A stretch of DNA of 64,000 nt from Humulus lupulus. Lineage: Eukaryota > Streptophyta > Magnoliopsida > Rosales > Cannabaceae. The notes under the pieces are model-generated. The model saw nothing but the letters and a program-made list of their open reading frames with translations. It had not been told where the DNA came from and did not search any database. The stretch is taken from positions 94,670,911 to 94,734,910 of the forward strand of contig NC_084795.1 in assembly GCF_963169125.1 (NCBI RefSeq), in the 5' to 3' direction. Made by a program: the position numbers and the translations under genes. Positions 33,518 through 43,876 of this stretch are shown here, piece after piece. The stretch's first letter is position 1; each line of letters starts with the position of its first letter.

Positions 33518-35073
33518 TTGGAGTTTTCATCTAGGGAGTTCAAAACTCCTAAACCATCCATTGAAGAGCCACCTAAGTTAGATTTGAAAGTATTGCCATC
33601 ACATTTGCGATATGCCTACTTGGGTCCCTCATCCACTTTACCTGTCATTAATTCGGTGGAGTTGAATCATGATGAAGAAGAAAATTTGTTCGAGGTTTTG
33701 AGAAAGTTCCAGAAGGCCATTGGGTGGACTATTGTAGATATTCGAGGTATTAGTCCTTCTTTGTGTATGCATAAGATCTTGCTTGAAAACAGTGAAAAAG
33801 GTTCTATTGAGGGGCAAAGAAGACTAAATCCTATCATGAATGAAGTAGTGAAGAAAGAAATCATCAAATGGTTGGATGCTGGAATTATTTATCCTATCTC
33901 TGACAGTTCATGGGTGAGTCTCGTACAGTGTGTACCTAAGAAGGGTGGGATCACAGTGGTGAAGAATGAAGACAATGAGTTGATTCCTACTAGAACTGTA
34001 ACTGGATGGAGGATTTGCATGGACTATAGGAAGCAAAAAAAGGCCACTAGGAAGGATCATTTCCTTCATCCTTTCATTGATCAGATGCAAGACAGACTTG
34101 CTGAGAGAGAGTGCTATTGTTTCTTAGATGGGTACTCTGGTTACAATCAGATAGCAGTGGCCCAGGAGATCAACACAAGACTACATTCACTTGCCCTTAT
34201 GGTACCTTTGCATTTAGGAGAATGCCCTTTGGTTTGTGCAATGCTCCTGCTACGTTTCAGCAGTGTATGATGGCTATCTTTACTAATATGGTTGAGCAAT
34301 TTCTAGAAGTTTTCATGGATAAATTCTCAGTCTTTGGGGATTCTTATGATGAATGTTTGAGCAACTTGTCTAAGGTGTTAAAGAGATGTGAAGAGAAAAA
34401 CCTAGTCCTTAACTGGGAAAAATGTCACTTTATGGTTAAGGAAGGTATTTGTTGGGGGCATAAGGTATCAAAGCAAGGGATTGAAGTGGATAAAGCACAA
34501 ATTGATGTTATTGAAAAGCTACTGCCTCCTAATTCAGTGAAGAACATTAGGAGCTTTCTTGGGCATGCGAGATTCTATAGAAGGTTCATCAGAGATTTCT
34601 CTAGCATTTCAAAGCCTCTTTGCAATCTGTTTGAGAAGGAGACACTAGTTCATTTTGATGGAGCATGTTTGAAGGCTTTTCAAGAGTTGAAAGAGAGATT
34701 AATTTCAACCCCTATCATTATCGCACCAGACTGGAGTTTTCCCTTTGAATTGATGTGTGATGCTAGAAATTATGTTGTTGGGACTGTCATGGGGCAGCGA
34801 AGGAACAAGGTGTTTCATTCTATTTATTATGCCAGTTGCACTTTGACAGGAGCTCAATTGAATTACAGTGTAACTGAGAAGGAGTTACTAGCAATTTTCT
34901 TTGCTTTTGACAAGTTCCGCACCTATCTTGTGGGAACTAAAGTGATTGTCTACACTGATCACTTAGCCATAAAGTATTTAATTGCCAAGAAGAATGCAAA
35001 GCCAAGATTGATTCGATGGGTGCTTTTGCTTCAAGAGTTTGATGTTGAGATTCAAGATAGAAAAGGGGTATAA
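33518..35073 (+). pseudogene. GYP4 reverse transcriptase and RNase H
   Basis: RT motifs in order: LDAGIIYPISDSSWVS, WRICMDYRKQKKATRKDHFL (usually L-N in place of Q-K), [15 protein letters not shown], then a one-base shift near 34165-34180, [19 protein letters not shown] and [10 protein letters not shown]. The polymerase box, normally FMDD, is FMDK: 34312-34323 reads TTC ATG GAT AAA. RNase H follows with [39 protein letters not shown] and [11 protein letters not shown], ending at TAA 35071. The final 320-codon frame is open. Confidence 0.88.
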
Positions 35074-35076
35074 AAT

Positions 35077-36408
35077 CAAGTGGCTGACCATTTATCAAGA
35101 ATGGAGCGTGAAGAAGATTCCAACTCTCTTGTCCCCATCAAAGAAACATTCCTTGATGAACAAGTGTTTGGGGTCAACCATGCTCATGAGCTTCCTTGGT
35201 TTGCTGATTTTGCTAATTATTTGGCTAGTGGGTTGATGCCGCCTGAGATGACTAGCCAACAAAGGAAGAAATTCTTGCAAGATGTGATGTCTTATTTTTG
35301 GGAGGAGCCCTTTCTATTTAAGCAATGTGCAAATCAGATCATTAGAAAATGTGTTCCTGGACATGAGGTAGAGGGTATTCTGTTTCATTGTCATTCATCG
35401 CCTTGTGGTGGTCATTTTGGGGGGGCACGTACCGCCGCCAAAGTTTTACAATTCGGTTTTTTGGCCTTCTCTATTTAAGGATGCTCATGCTTATGTCGCT
35501 AGTTGTGATCATACCCAAGGGGTTGGAAGCATCTCAAGAAGACATGAAATGCCTCTAACTAATATACTAGAAGTTGAATTGTTTGATGTTTGGGGGATTG
35601 ATTTGATGGGCCCCTTTCCACCCTCGTATGGTAATTTGTATATCTTGGTGGCTGCTGATTATGTTTCTAAGTGGGTTGAAGTCGCTGCCTATCCTACCAA
35701 TGATTCCAAGGTGGTCATGAGGTTCTTACACAAGCATATTTTCACTAGATTTGGCACTCCAAAAGCTATCATAAAAGATGAGGGAACCCATTTTGTGAAC
35801 AAAGTGTTGGCTATCTTATTGGCTAAGTATAGTGTGAATCATAAGGTGCCTACCGCATACCACCCTCAAACCAATGGCCATGCAGAGTTGTCTAATAGAG
35901 AAATCAAGGGTGTTCTTGAGAAGGTGGTGAATCCAAATCGCAAGGATTGTTCCAAGAGGTTGGATGATGCTCTATGGGCCTATCGAATGGCATTTAAAAC
36001 TCCTTTGGGAATGTCTCCTTACCGCTTAGTGTTTGGAAAAGCATGTCACTTGCCTGTGGAACTTGAACATAGAGCTTATTGGGCACTCCAACAACTCAAT
36101 CTAGACTTGCAACTGGAAGGGGAAAAGAGAATGCTACAACTTGATGAATTGGAAGAAATGCGCTTATTTTCATATGAGACTGCAAAACTTTATAAGGAAA
36201 AAACAAAGAGGTGGCAAGACAAGCAAATCCAACCCCGTTCATTTGAAGAAGAGGGCAGCGAGTTTTATTGTTTAATTCTAGACTCAAACTGTTCCCTAAG
36301 AAGCTCAAGTCAAGGTGGTCTGGGAAATTTACTATTACTAAGGTTTATCCTTATGGGGCTGCAGAGTTGAGAGTAAATGAAGGAGGTGAATTCAAGGTTA
36401 ATTGATAG
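35077..36408 (+). pseudogene. GYP4 integrase
   Basis: After the stop: NQVADHLSRMERE. The zinc-binding HHCC region is partly kept ([12 protein letters not shown]). A frameshift at about 35430-35450 leads to the core: [20 protein letters not shown], then IIKDEGTHF in place of the usual [27 protein letters not shown] and [16 protein letters not shown]. The D, D, E triad positions are present. Another shift occurs near 36250, and the C-terminal RLKHYWGGEVERNKT ends near 36490. Confidence 0.87.
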
Positions 36409-36489
36409 AGGTTGAAACACTATTGGGGTGGTGAGGTTGAGCGAAATAAGACCTCACTTACCTTAATTGATCCTTGGAGAGTAATGTGT

Positions 36490-36860
36490 TGAGCTACTGG
36501 GCTTAAAGATATACCTAGAGAGTAGCAATTTAATTTTATGTATATAGTATTCTGTTTTTGCTCATGTTTTCACCTCCTTCCTTCATTGTCTATGTTGTGG
36601 ATTTGAATAAATTCATGTTTTGGGGTGGCTGTGAAGATTTAGGAAGTTTTATGGGTCAATTGAAGTGAATTTGGACATGTTTCAGGCCAGGACTTGGTGA
36701 TATTTATGGCTGGTTTGCTAATCATTTAAATGCTGGAAAGTTTGGAAGGGATGCTGCAGCTATGCTGTTAAGCTCTTTAGTGATGCTGCAGCACTGGAGA
36801 TAGGCGAGATTTGAGAATTTTTAAGAAGGTTTAGGAAAATTTAAGAAATTACCCCAAATA
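36490..36860 (+). other. GYP4 3' untranslated remnant
   Basis: Non-coding sequence after pol with two TGCTGCAGC palindromes (36751 and 36783). The phrase GGACTTGG...ATTTAAATG...GGGATGCTGCAGC echoes the start of the 5' LTR (29569-29630), so part may be degenerate LTR or a shared motif block. It ends at AATTACCCC near 36850, where C-rich DNA begins. Confidence 0.5.
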
Positions 36861-36869
36861 AGTTTTTTT

Positions 36870-37440
36870 TACAATTCCCTAATTTCACCCCTCCCAAAAC
36901 TTACAGCTCTGCCCCAAACCTGATACCTATCACCTCCAGTCGACCCCCGAAGCCCCATCTCCGACCACCCTAGCCAAATCACAGCCGCCTCCCTCCACCA
37001 CTCCACCACCTGAACCACCGACTCGCCACCAAGATCAACGAAACCATGTACTTCCCAAACCCACAGCCGCCTTTCTCCACCACTCGCCCACCTGCACCAC
37101 GACAGCCACAACCCAAAACCCCATACTTCCTAATACCCAGCCATCTATCACAACCCTGACTCACCACCACTACAACCATCTGCCACCATCCTTTACAGCC
37201 CCACACCAGCCCGACGCCCTCCCTACCATGAAGTTACCGAACCCACCTCACCCCCGCAGCCCACGAAGCTCTCCAAACCCGAACTTCCCAAACCCACAGC
37301 TGCGACCCACCTACAGCCGACCCTCGAAGCCCCATCTCCGACCACAAGCCTACGATCGTAAGGCCCCGAGACCCCAGCTCCACTGTCTCGCACCCACTCA
37401 ACCAATCGCCCAAACTCAAAAAAGTCAAAGACCCAATTTA
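36870..37440. repeat. C-rich low-complexity block with internal duplication
   Basis: About 570 bp, very rich in C on the plus strand. CGAAGCCCCATCTCCGACCA occurs near 36946 and again near 37325; CTTCCCAAACCCACAGC occurs near 37055 and 37283. This implies an internal duplication of roughly 230-380 bp spacing. Open frames on both strands here are compositional. Its base composition mirrors, in opposite orientation, the G-rich block at 59430-59780. Confidence 0.6.
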
Positions 37441-37949
37441 ATTGAACACATAAATCAAATCCCTTTTATAAAGAATAAACTAAGCAACATTGATGATATA
37501 ATTGTTTCACAAGTACTATTTTTCTCTACTGTATGCACACAAAGCTTGATTAACTAATAGTAAGAAATCAATTATTTAGAAAGCTCATTCAATAGAAAAA
37601 TCATAACAGCAATTTAAATGCAGATAATGCAGAAAATACTTACATTAATGAACCTGATTATTGATTTTGAAATCTTAATACTATAAGCTTAAAATAGATG
37701 GATGGCTTTTTAAAAGAAATAGAAGGCAATTTTGCATACCTGGGAAAAGTGAGGATTCCTGGGCGATTGTTCAGATGACAGAGTCTCTGCTTCTGCGACA
37801 TTGAGGACTTGATGTGAAAAATCAAAAAGCTCAAAATGTATCTGCTGCCCAAGCAAATATATCATGGTGCAACCACCCCACGCTACTGAATCACCCACTA
37901 GTTCATGATTGTTTGAAGAGACTTGCCCAGATTCTTCCAAATATCCCTA

Positions 37950-38470
37950 CAATTCAAGGATTATGACATATTAGCAGGAATACAGGATATACAGTATTCA
38001 AGTTTACCATAATATTGGCCTACTGAAGCCCAATCACTGCCATTCTAATATGGACTCCCAAAGAATATTCTAAGTCAAAACTTGCTTACCCATATGTAAG
38101 TGTGTTTGCATGCGCATTATTGTAATATACTTTCTAGCACTAAAATGAATGTGGTGGCTATTGATTGACATTATCTCAGGGATCTGTATCAAAGCTGTTA
38201 GTCTCCTCAACTTTGCATTCGGCCAAATTGTGGAGCTAGACCTAAATATAACCTTCCAGAAGTTTGAAATGTAGAGGATTGCAAAAAGATCAAGAAAATT
38301 TAAAGCAACAGGTTTAAGACTAGCCATATACTAAAAAGCAATATGTTTTCACATCTGTAGTTTGGCTTTCAAGATAATTTCTTCCTGATCTCAAAAGAAA
38401 TCGCACTAAAATGAGGCAACACATGCACTCAAAATTTAAGAAATATGCCATTATAAAAAATAAATAAATA
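37950..38470 (-). other. PIR intron, part left of the LINE
   Basis: AT-rich, non-coding, no recognisable exon on either strand. It joins with 43363-43383 once the LINE is removed, giving an intron of about 540 bp between PIR exons B and C. Confidence 0.6.
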
Positions 38471-38512
38471 GAGAAGGAAAAAAGGCGCGCGTATCCATGT
38501 TTTCTCTCTTCC

Positions 38513-39840
38513 ATGGCGAAGAAGAAGAGAGTGGTTCAAAAGCCAGTAATTCAAACACCTGATCGAGGTTCTAGTGTTGATTTTCATGAAGGAAAAGATG
38601 TTGCAGATGATGCTGGTTCTTCGGCTGGAATGGATTTAATCGCAGAAGTGGTGAATTCAGGGGAAGTCAGTCAAATTAATAGCAGTCGCGAGCTACTGTC
38701 TGGTTCGAAGATTGATACGAAGCTTCAGCACAGCTCGAGCTGGGCTAAGGAGGTGGAGTCGAAACTTGAATCTGACAAAGGCCAGGGTCAATACCAAGAA
38801 TCAGCAAAGTCTCACTGGAAATCCTTTTCGAAGGAGAATATGTTCGCCCGAGATCGAATGCTATCATATACCGAGCCTCTGATAAAGGATGGGATGAAGA
38901 TAGCTCAAGTGGATCTAGAGGAGGTTGTGATGCAAGCTGCTAACTGGAGTTCGGCTGTTATATGCATGGTGCTTGGAGCAAATCGTCCTATGGCTATGTT
39001 TGAGGGTTTCATCAAGCGGATTTGGGGACACCTTGGGATTGCTCAAGTGGTAAGAATGACTATGGGTTTGATTATGGTTAAATTCAATGACAATGCTACT
39101 AGAGATCAGGTCCTGGAGTCAGGGGTGCTTCAATTTGATCGAAAGCCAATTATCATCAGGCCTTGATCTACAGATTTAAACATGCTTAAATTTGTTCGAT
39201 TTGTGCCCTTGTGGATCCGTCTACATAACCTAGGTCTTCAATACTGAGGGAACAAGAGCTTAAGTGCCTTAGTTAGTACTGTTGGGAAACCAATTATGGT
39301 GGACCAACATACTAGAGATCGCACTAGAGTTCAATTCGCTAGAGTCTTGGTTGAGATGGACATTACGGACTCACCTCCTCACATTATTCAATATCTCAAT
39401 GAACATGGGCAACTTGTGGAGCAGGGTATAGATTACGAGTGGCTTCCTGTGAAGTGCAAGAATTTCTCGGGGTATGGGCACATTATGGCAAATTGACATA
39501 AGGGAGAAACTGAGAAAAAAGGGAAGAAGAATGATGTCGTAAAGTCTGTTGCAGTCCCCAAAGCATAGGAGCCAAAGCCTATGGTTGAAGTGGAAAAGGT
39601 CAGTCAAGATTTGCCTCTGAATAACAAAGCTAATGATCCTCCTACTCAAGATAAAGAATGGCTTATACCAAAAAGAACAGTGCAATCAAAAGGGCAGGGT
39701 ACTCATGTTAATGATAAACCAGATACAGCTAGAGAGGCAGGGAGGCCAACTGGGAATACTTTCAGTGTTTTGCAGGAGTCGGAAATTAGTTTGGAGAAGG
39801 TGCTAGTGCCAATTGAGGCAAAGGGATCAGGTATTGCTAT
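38513..39840 (+). pseudogene. LINE ORF1 (DUF4283/zf-CCHC type nucleic-acid-binding protein)
   Basis: Starts at ATG 38513 (TTCCATGGCG, good plant context; MAKKKRVVQKPVIQ). The first 217 codons are open to TGA 39164. They include WSSAVICMVLGANRPMAMFE and RIWGHLGIAQVVRM, the core of the plant LINE ORF1 DUF4283 domain. After stops it continues with VRFVPLWIRLHNLGLQY, KPIMVDQHTRDRTRVQFARV and a knuckle-like VKCKNFSGYGHIMAN, where the usual C-x2-C-x4-H-x4-C is eroded. ORF1 protein coats LINE RNA. Confidence 0.8.
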
Positions 39841-39849
39841 TACTTGATG

Positions 39850-42800
39850 ATGGATAATTGCAATGTTGCTAGTTGGAATGTTAGGGGTGTAAATAACAAG
39901 AATAAACAAGATTTTGTTTTAGAGTTTTGTAGTCTGAATAAAATTGGAGTTGGAGCCTTGCTCGAAACCAAGTTAAAGGATAACAAGATTAAAGAGATGA
40001 TGATGAATAAATTCAGTAGTTGGGATTACTATAATAGCCCTACCATTGAAGGTCGTTTGCTTATTATTTGGAGGAAAAGCTTTGTTAGAGTAATAATCAT
40101 TGCTGAATCTTCTCAGTTTGTTCACTGCTATGTGAAAATTTCAGGTTAGGAAGAAGCTTTCTGTGTTACATTTGTTTATGGTTTAAACACCATTGATGAG
40201 AGGAAAAGTTTGTGGGTGGATCTATTGAGTCTTAGGTTTCCTGTGAAGCCTTGGCTGCTGCTTGGAGATTTCAATGCAGTGTTCAATATTGAAGACAAAT
40301 CTGGTGGGAATCCTACTTCTATAAATGACTTGACTGATGCTACTTTATGGCAAGCTCAAGTTCATGCGGAAGCTCTAAAAAGATCAGGCTCGAATTTCAC
40401 TTGGTCTAACAACCAAGATGGCACAAATAGAATCTATTCTAGAATAGATCATGCTTTTGCCAATGAGGATTGGCATGATGTTTTTCCTAACACTACAGCC
40501 CATTTTGCTTGGGAATCTATTTCTGACCATTGCTCGTGTGTGGTTGCTGCTACTGTCTCAGAGAAGATTGGGTTTAAGCCCTTTCGTTATTATAATTTTT
40601 TGGCTGAACACCCGGAGTTCAAGGAGTTAGTTACTGCCAGTTGGGAAAAGCCTTTGGCTGTTAGTGGTTTGAAAGGTATCTACTATAAGCTTATGAGTTT
40701 AAAACATAGCCTTAAGAAGTTTAATAATGCTACTATAGGAGATGTGGGGAAAGCTTACTTTGAAGCTAAAGCCAATTTCATTGATGCTAGACAGCAGGCC
40801 CAAGCTCATCCGAGAGACATAGCTTACCAGGATATGGAAAAGACTGCTGCTGAGATTTTAAGCAGTAAAGAGAAGATGTACTTCAGTTTTCTGAGTCAAC
40901 GAAGTAAAGTTAAGTGGCTCCAACAAGGGGATGAGAATACTTTGTATTTTCACGCTTATTTGAAGAAAAGGAAGGTGGAGAATAGGATAGCAACTTTTGT
41001 TACTGACCAAGGCGCAGTTAATGACAAATTTACTGAAGTTGTTGATCATTTCTTAAACCACTTTCGTTGTTATATGGGGAGCAGAAACACAACCACTATG
41101 AGGCTGAATGTTGAGTGTTTAGAAAAGGGTACTAGGCTCAACCTGGAGCAGCAGCTTGATTTACTGAAACCATTCTCGAATAAGGAAATCAAGGAAGTTC
41201 TTTTCAGTATTCCAGATGTGAAATCCCCAGGGCCTGGTGGGTATGGATCGGGTTTTTTCAAATCAATGTAGCCTGTTTTAGGAGCTGAAGTGTGCAGAGC
41301 AATTTCAGATTTCTTCAATATAGGGAGTATGCCTTCTGAGTTTCATGCTACAATGATTTCTTTAATTCCTAAGAAGGATAACCCTTCGAGAGCTGTAGAC
41401 TACCGTCCTATTGCGTGCTGTTCCACAATTTACAAATGCATTTCTAAATTGATGTGTTTGAGGCTTGCGGGAGTGCTTCCTTCCTTGGTCAACCAAAACC
41501 AAGGAGCTTTCATTAAGGGTAGATCCATAGCTCACAATGTGATGATGTTGCAAGATCTTTTGAAGAATTACAAGAGAAAGACAGTTTCTCCTAGATGTGC
41601 CATTAAAATAGATATAAGCAAGGCCTATGATACTGTGAATTGGGATTTTCTTGAGGCTCTGCTCAATGCCTTCAACTTACCTAAAAAGTTTGTTCAAAGG
41701 GTGATGATATGTCTTCGGTCAACAACCTATTCTATATCTATGAATGTGAGGGTGCAAGGCAGCTTCAAAGGTGAGAAAGGGTTGAGACAAGGTGATCCGT
41801 TATCACCTTTGCTCTTTGTCCTAATCATGGAATACCTTACTAGAAGACTTCAGCTAGCTGCTACTCACCCTTTATTCAGGTATCATCCTATGTGTAAGGG
41901 ATTAAATCTCATTAACCTCTGCTTTGCAGATGATTTAATCCTTTTCTGCAAAGGATCAAGGCAGTCAATGTTAGTCATTAAAGAGGTGTTGGATGAGTTC
42001 AGCAAAAACAACAGGGTTACATATCAGTGAGGACAAATCGCAGGTCTACTTTGGTGGTGTTAACTCTAGTGAGAAGAGCGCTATCCTCAGTGATCTTCAT
42101 CTCACAGAAGGAGTGTTCCCTCGCAAGTATCTGGGGGTGCCTCTTAGGCCTACTAAATGGAAAGCTGAAGACTGTGGCATTATTATCAAGAAAATAAATC
42201 AGAGGCTGCACTCTTGGGCTAGTAGGCATTTATCTTTTGCTGAAAGAATCCAGTTGATTCACTCTGTGTTGTTTGGTCTTCGTAACTACTGGATGAGCAT
42301 TTTTGTGCTGCCTCACAGTGTTACTAGGGAGGTTGAGAAACTTTGCAAAGGTTTTTTATGGGGTGTTAATGGTAATAGGAGTAAGATTCATGTTGCCTCA
42401 TGGGAAAAGGTGTGTCTCCCGAAGTCTTATGGGGGTCTTGGGTTCAAGAATGGGATTAAATGGAACCATGCTATCCTAGCTAAATTTGTTTGGGCCATCA
42501 CAAGAAAGAGTGACCTTCTTTGGGTCAAATGGATCAATTCCATTTATCTTAAAGGCGCCTCTTTCTGGTCTTATGATCTTAAACCAGACACGAGCTGGTA
42601 CTAGCGTAAGCTATGTCATTTGAGATAGCGATTTACAAGATCAGATATTGAAGCTGCTAGTTGTTCAGGTAAATTCAAATCTTCAGCTCTTTATAACAGT
42701 ACTTTAAATCAATCTCATATCTGCTACTATTATAAAGCTATCTGGAATACTTTGAATTTGCCTAAGCACCGTTTTATGTTGTGGCAAGTGGTGAATTCCC

Positions 42801-43228
42801 AGCTCCTGACCAGAGATAATATGGTCAAGTTTCATCTTGACTTGGACTCCTTAGACTGCCCTGTGTGTGGTGACAGTTACAAAAATCATGAGCACCTGTT
42901 CTTCAGATGCAGTTTGTCTCGAAGAGTAGTAGATCAGATCTTTGATTGGTTAGGCATGAGTGCTTGTCCAAAGGATTACAATGGTTGGACTAGTTGGCTG
43001 AACTTGAAAATGGCAGGAATGGTGCACTGTATCAATGTTGTTGTTCTTGCAGCAATCAGCTATTGTGTTTGGATTAATAGGAATAGGTGTTTTTTTGAAG
43101 GCTATTCCAATTCAGTTTCTCATATTGTGAATGATGTAAAAAATATAGTGAAGTACAGATTACAATTTGTAAAAAATAGAAACTTGAATAGGCTTGAGAG
43201 AAATTACTTGATGAGATTACTTATGTAA
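39850..43228 (+). pseudogene. LINE ORF2: endonuclease and reverse transcriptase
   Basis: Endonuclease (39850-40560): NVASWNVRGVNNKNKQ, LLETKL, WLLLGDFNAVFN, SRIDHAFAN and SDHC keep the catalytic Asn/Glu/Asp/His positions; TAG at 40147 interrupts. RT (41210-42060): KSPGPGGYGSGFF (TAG at 41269), ISLIPKKDNPSRAVDYRPIA, FIKGRSIAHNVMM, IDISKAYDTVNWDFL, GLRQGDPLSPLLFVL, and FADD intact at 41923-41934. A frameshift near 42000 joins the thumb (KYLGVPLRPTKW). The zinc-finger tail is CPVCGDSYKNHEHLFFRC (about 42870-42915), ending at TAA 43226. There is no RNase H. Target-primed reverse transcription is its normal role. Confidence 0.88.
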
Positions 43229-43876
43229 TTAGTTTGTACTGTTTGGAGGAGCTTCCTTTTTAGGAGCTCTTGGAGAGTTGGAGGGTGTATTTGTTCAGTA
43301 GATTAATGAAGTTTTCATTCTTCTTGATCAAAAAAATAATAATAATAAATAAATAAAAATAACCACTTAGAACTATTCCTTACAATTTGAAGCCCACTGT
43401 ATATTCGGTAGAAATCCTTTGAAGTTGTAATGTCAACAAATCCTGTTTTGGGAATAGCACTCCATTTACTACAATACTTATCCAATGCTGCACTTGTAAA
43501 GGCGAGGGCAATTCAAGCACACTTCCAGTATTCATATTTGCCTTGTATAAAAGATCTGCAATTGGAAGACACTTCAATATTTTAAATGAACTATAAAGAT
43601 AAAAGCAAGATTCGCATATCAATTTAGGAAGCAAGACTTTCCCTGCAACTTTTGCTTGTTTTGATAGGGTGCTGAAAGAGGTTGGATTTGGGCACCTTGG
43701 CTTAGATAATATTGCAGTAGTGACTGATTTAAAGAGACTGACAATTGGACTATCTCCACCATCTTGAGAATGTAATACTTGCCCATCTGCACTAGGAAGT
43801 AAACCCAGCCAAGGGGCTATTTGCATGAAGTGCCAGGTATCTTGCCCATCAGCATGTGAGATGGCAACAATGAGAT

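Larger units (their letters stand above)
29541..36860 (+). mobile_element. GYP4: Ty3/gypsy (Athila/Tat-like) retrotransposon without 3' LTR
   Basis: Plus-strand element: 5' LTR (about 29541-30850), primer-binding site TTTTTGACGCCGTTGTC, gag, protease, RT, RNase H, integrase, then about 450 bp of 3' non-coding DNA ending where a C-rich segment starts (about 36860). Frames are long but interrupted by about eight stops or shifts, so the copy is relatively recent but dead. The palindrome TGCTGCAGC recurs at 29618, 32639, 36751 and 36783. Confidence 0.85.
38471..43362 (+). mobile_element. Plant L1-type LINE inserted in the PIR intron
   Basis: Nearly full-length non-LTR retrotransposon with ORF1, ORF2 (endonuclease, RT, zinc-finger tail) and a 3' end of A-rich AATAATAATAAATAAATAAA repeats (about 43330-43362) instead of an LTR. 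The left limit is placed at the GC-rich start GAGAAGGAAAAAAGGCGCGC (38471). AAATAAATAAA on both sides may be the target duplication, but low complexity makes this unsure. Frame breaks are few, so it is moderately young. Confidence 0.82.
37740..43842 (-). pseudogene. PIR: PIROGI/SRA1 (CYFIP family) gene fragment, three exons, LINE in intron
   Basis: Three exons of the plant SRA1/PIR subunit of the WAVE/SCAR complex, which controls Arp2/3 actin nucleation. Exon A (about 43842-43643) has HFMQIAPWLGLLPSADGQ and SQDGGDSPIVSLFKS. Exon B (43555-43384) has ADLLYKANMNTGSVLE and, after a one-base deletion near 43511, SAALDKYCSKWSAIPKTGF. Exon C (37946-37740, exactly 69 codons) has GDSVAWGGCTMIYLLGQQ and HFELFDFSHQVLN. 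Introns are kept with AG acceptors. Exon A's donor is GG instead of GT (43642-43641). The N-terminal bulk and last exon are absent, so this is a captured piece of the C-terminal third. A LINE occupies the B-C intron. Confidence 0.85.

Noticed and set aside
36869..37557. Several 60-109 codon frames on both strands in the C-rich block
   Set aside because: Low-complexity composition with internal duplication; no conserved motif and frames on both strands overlap.
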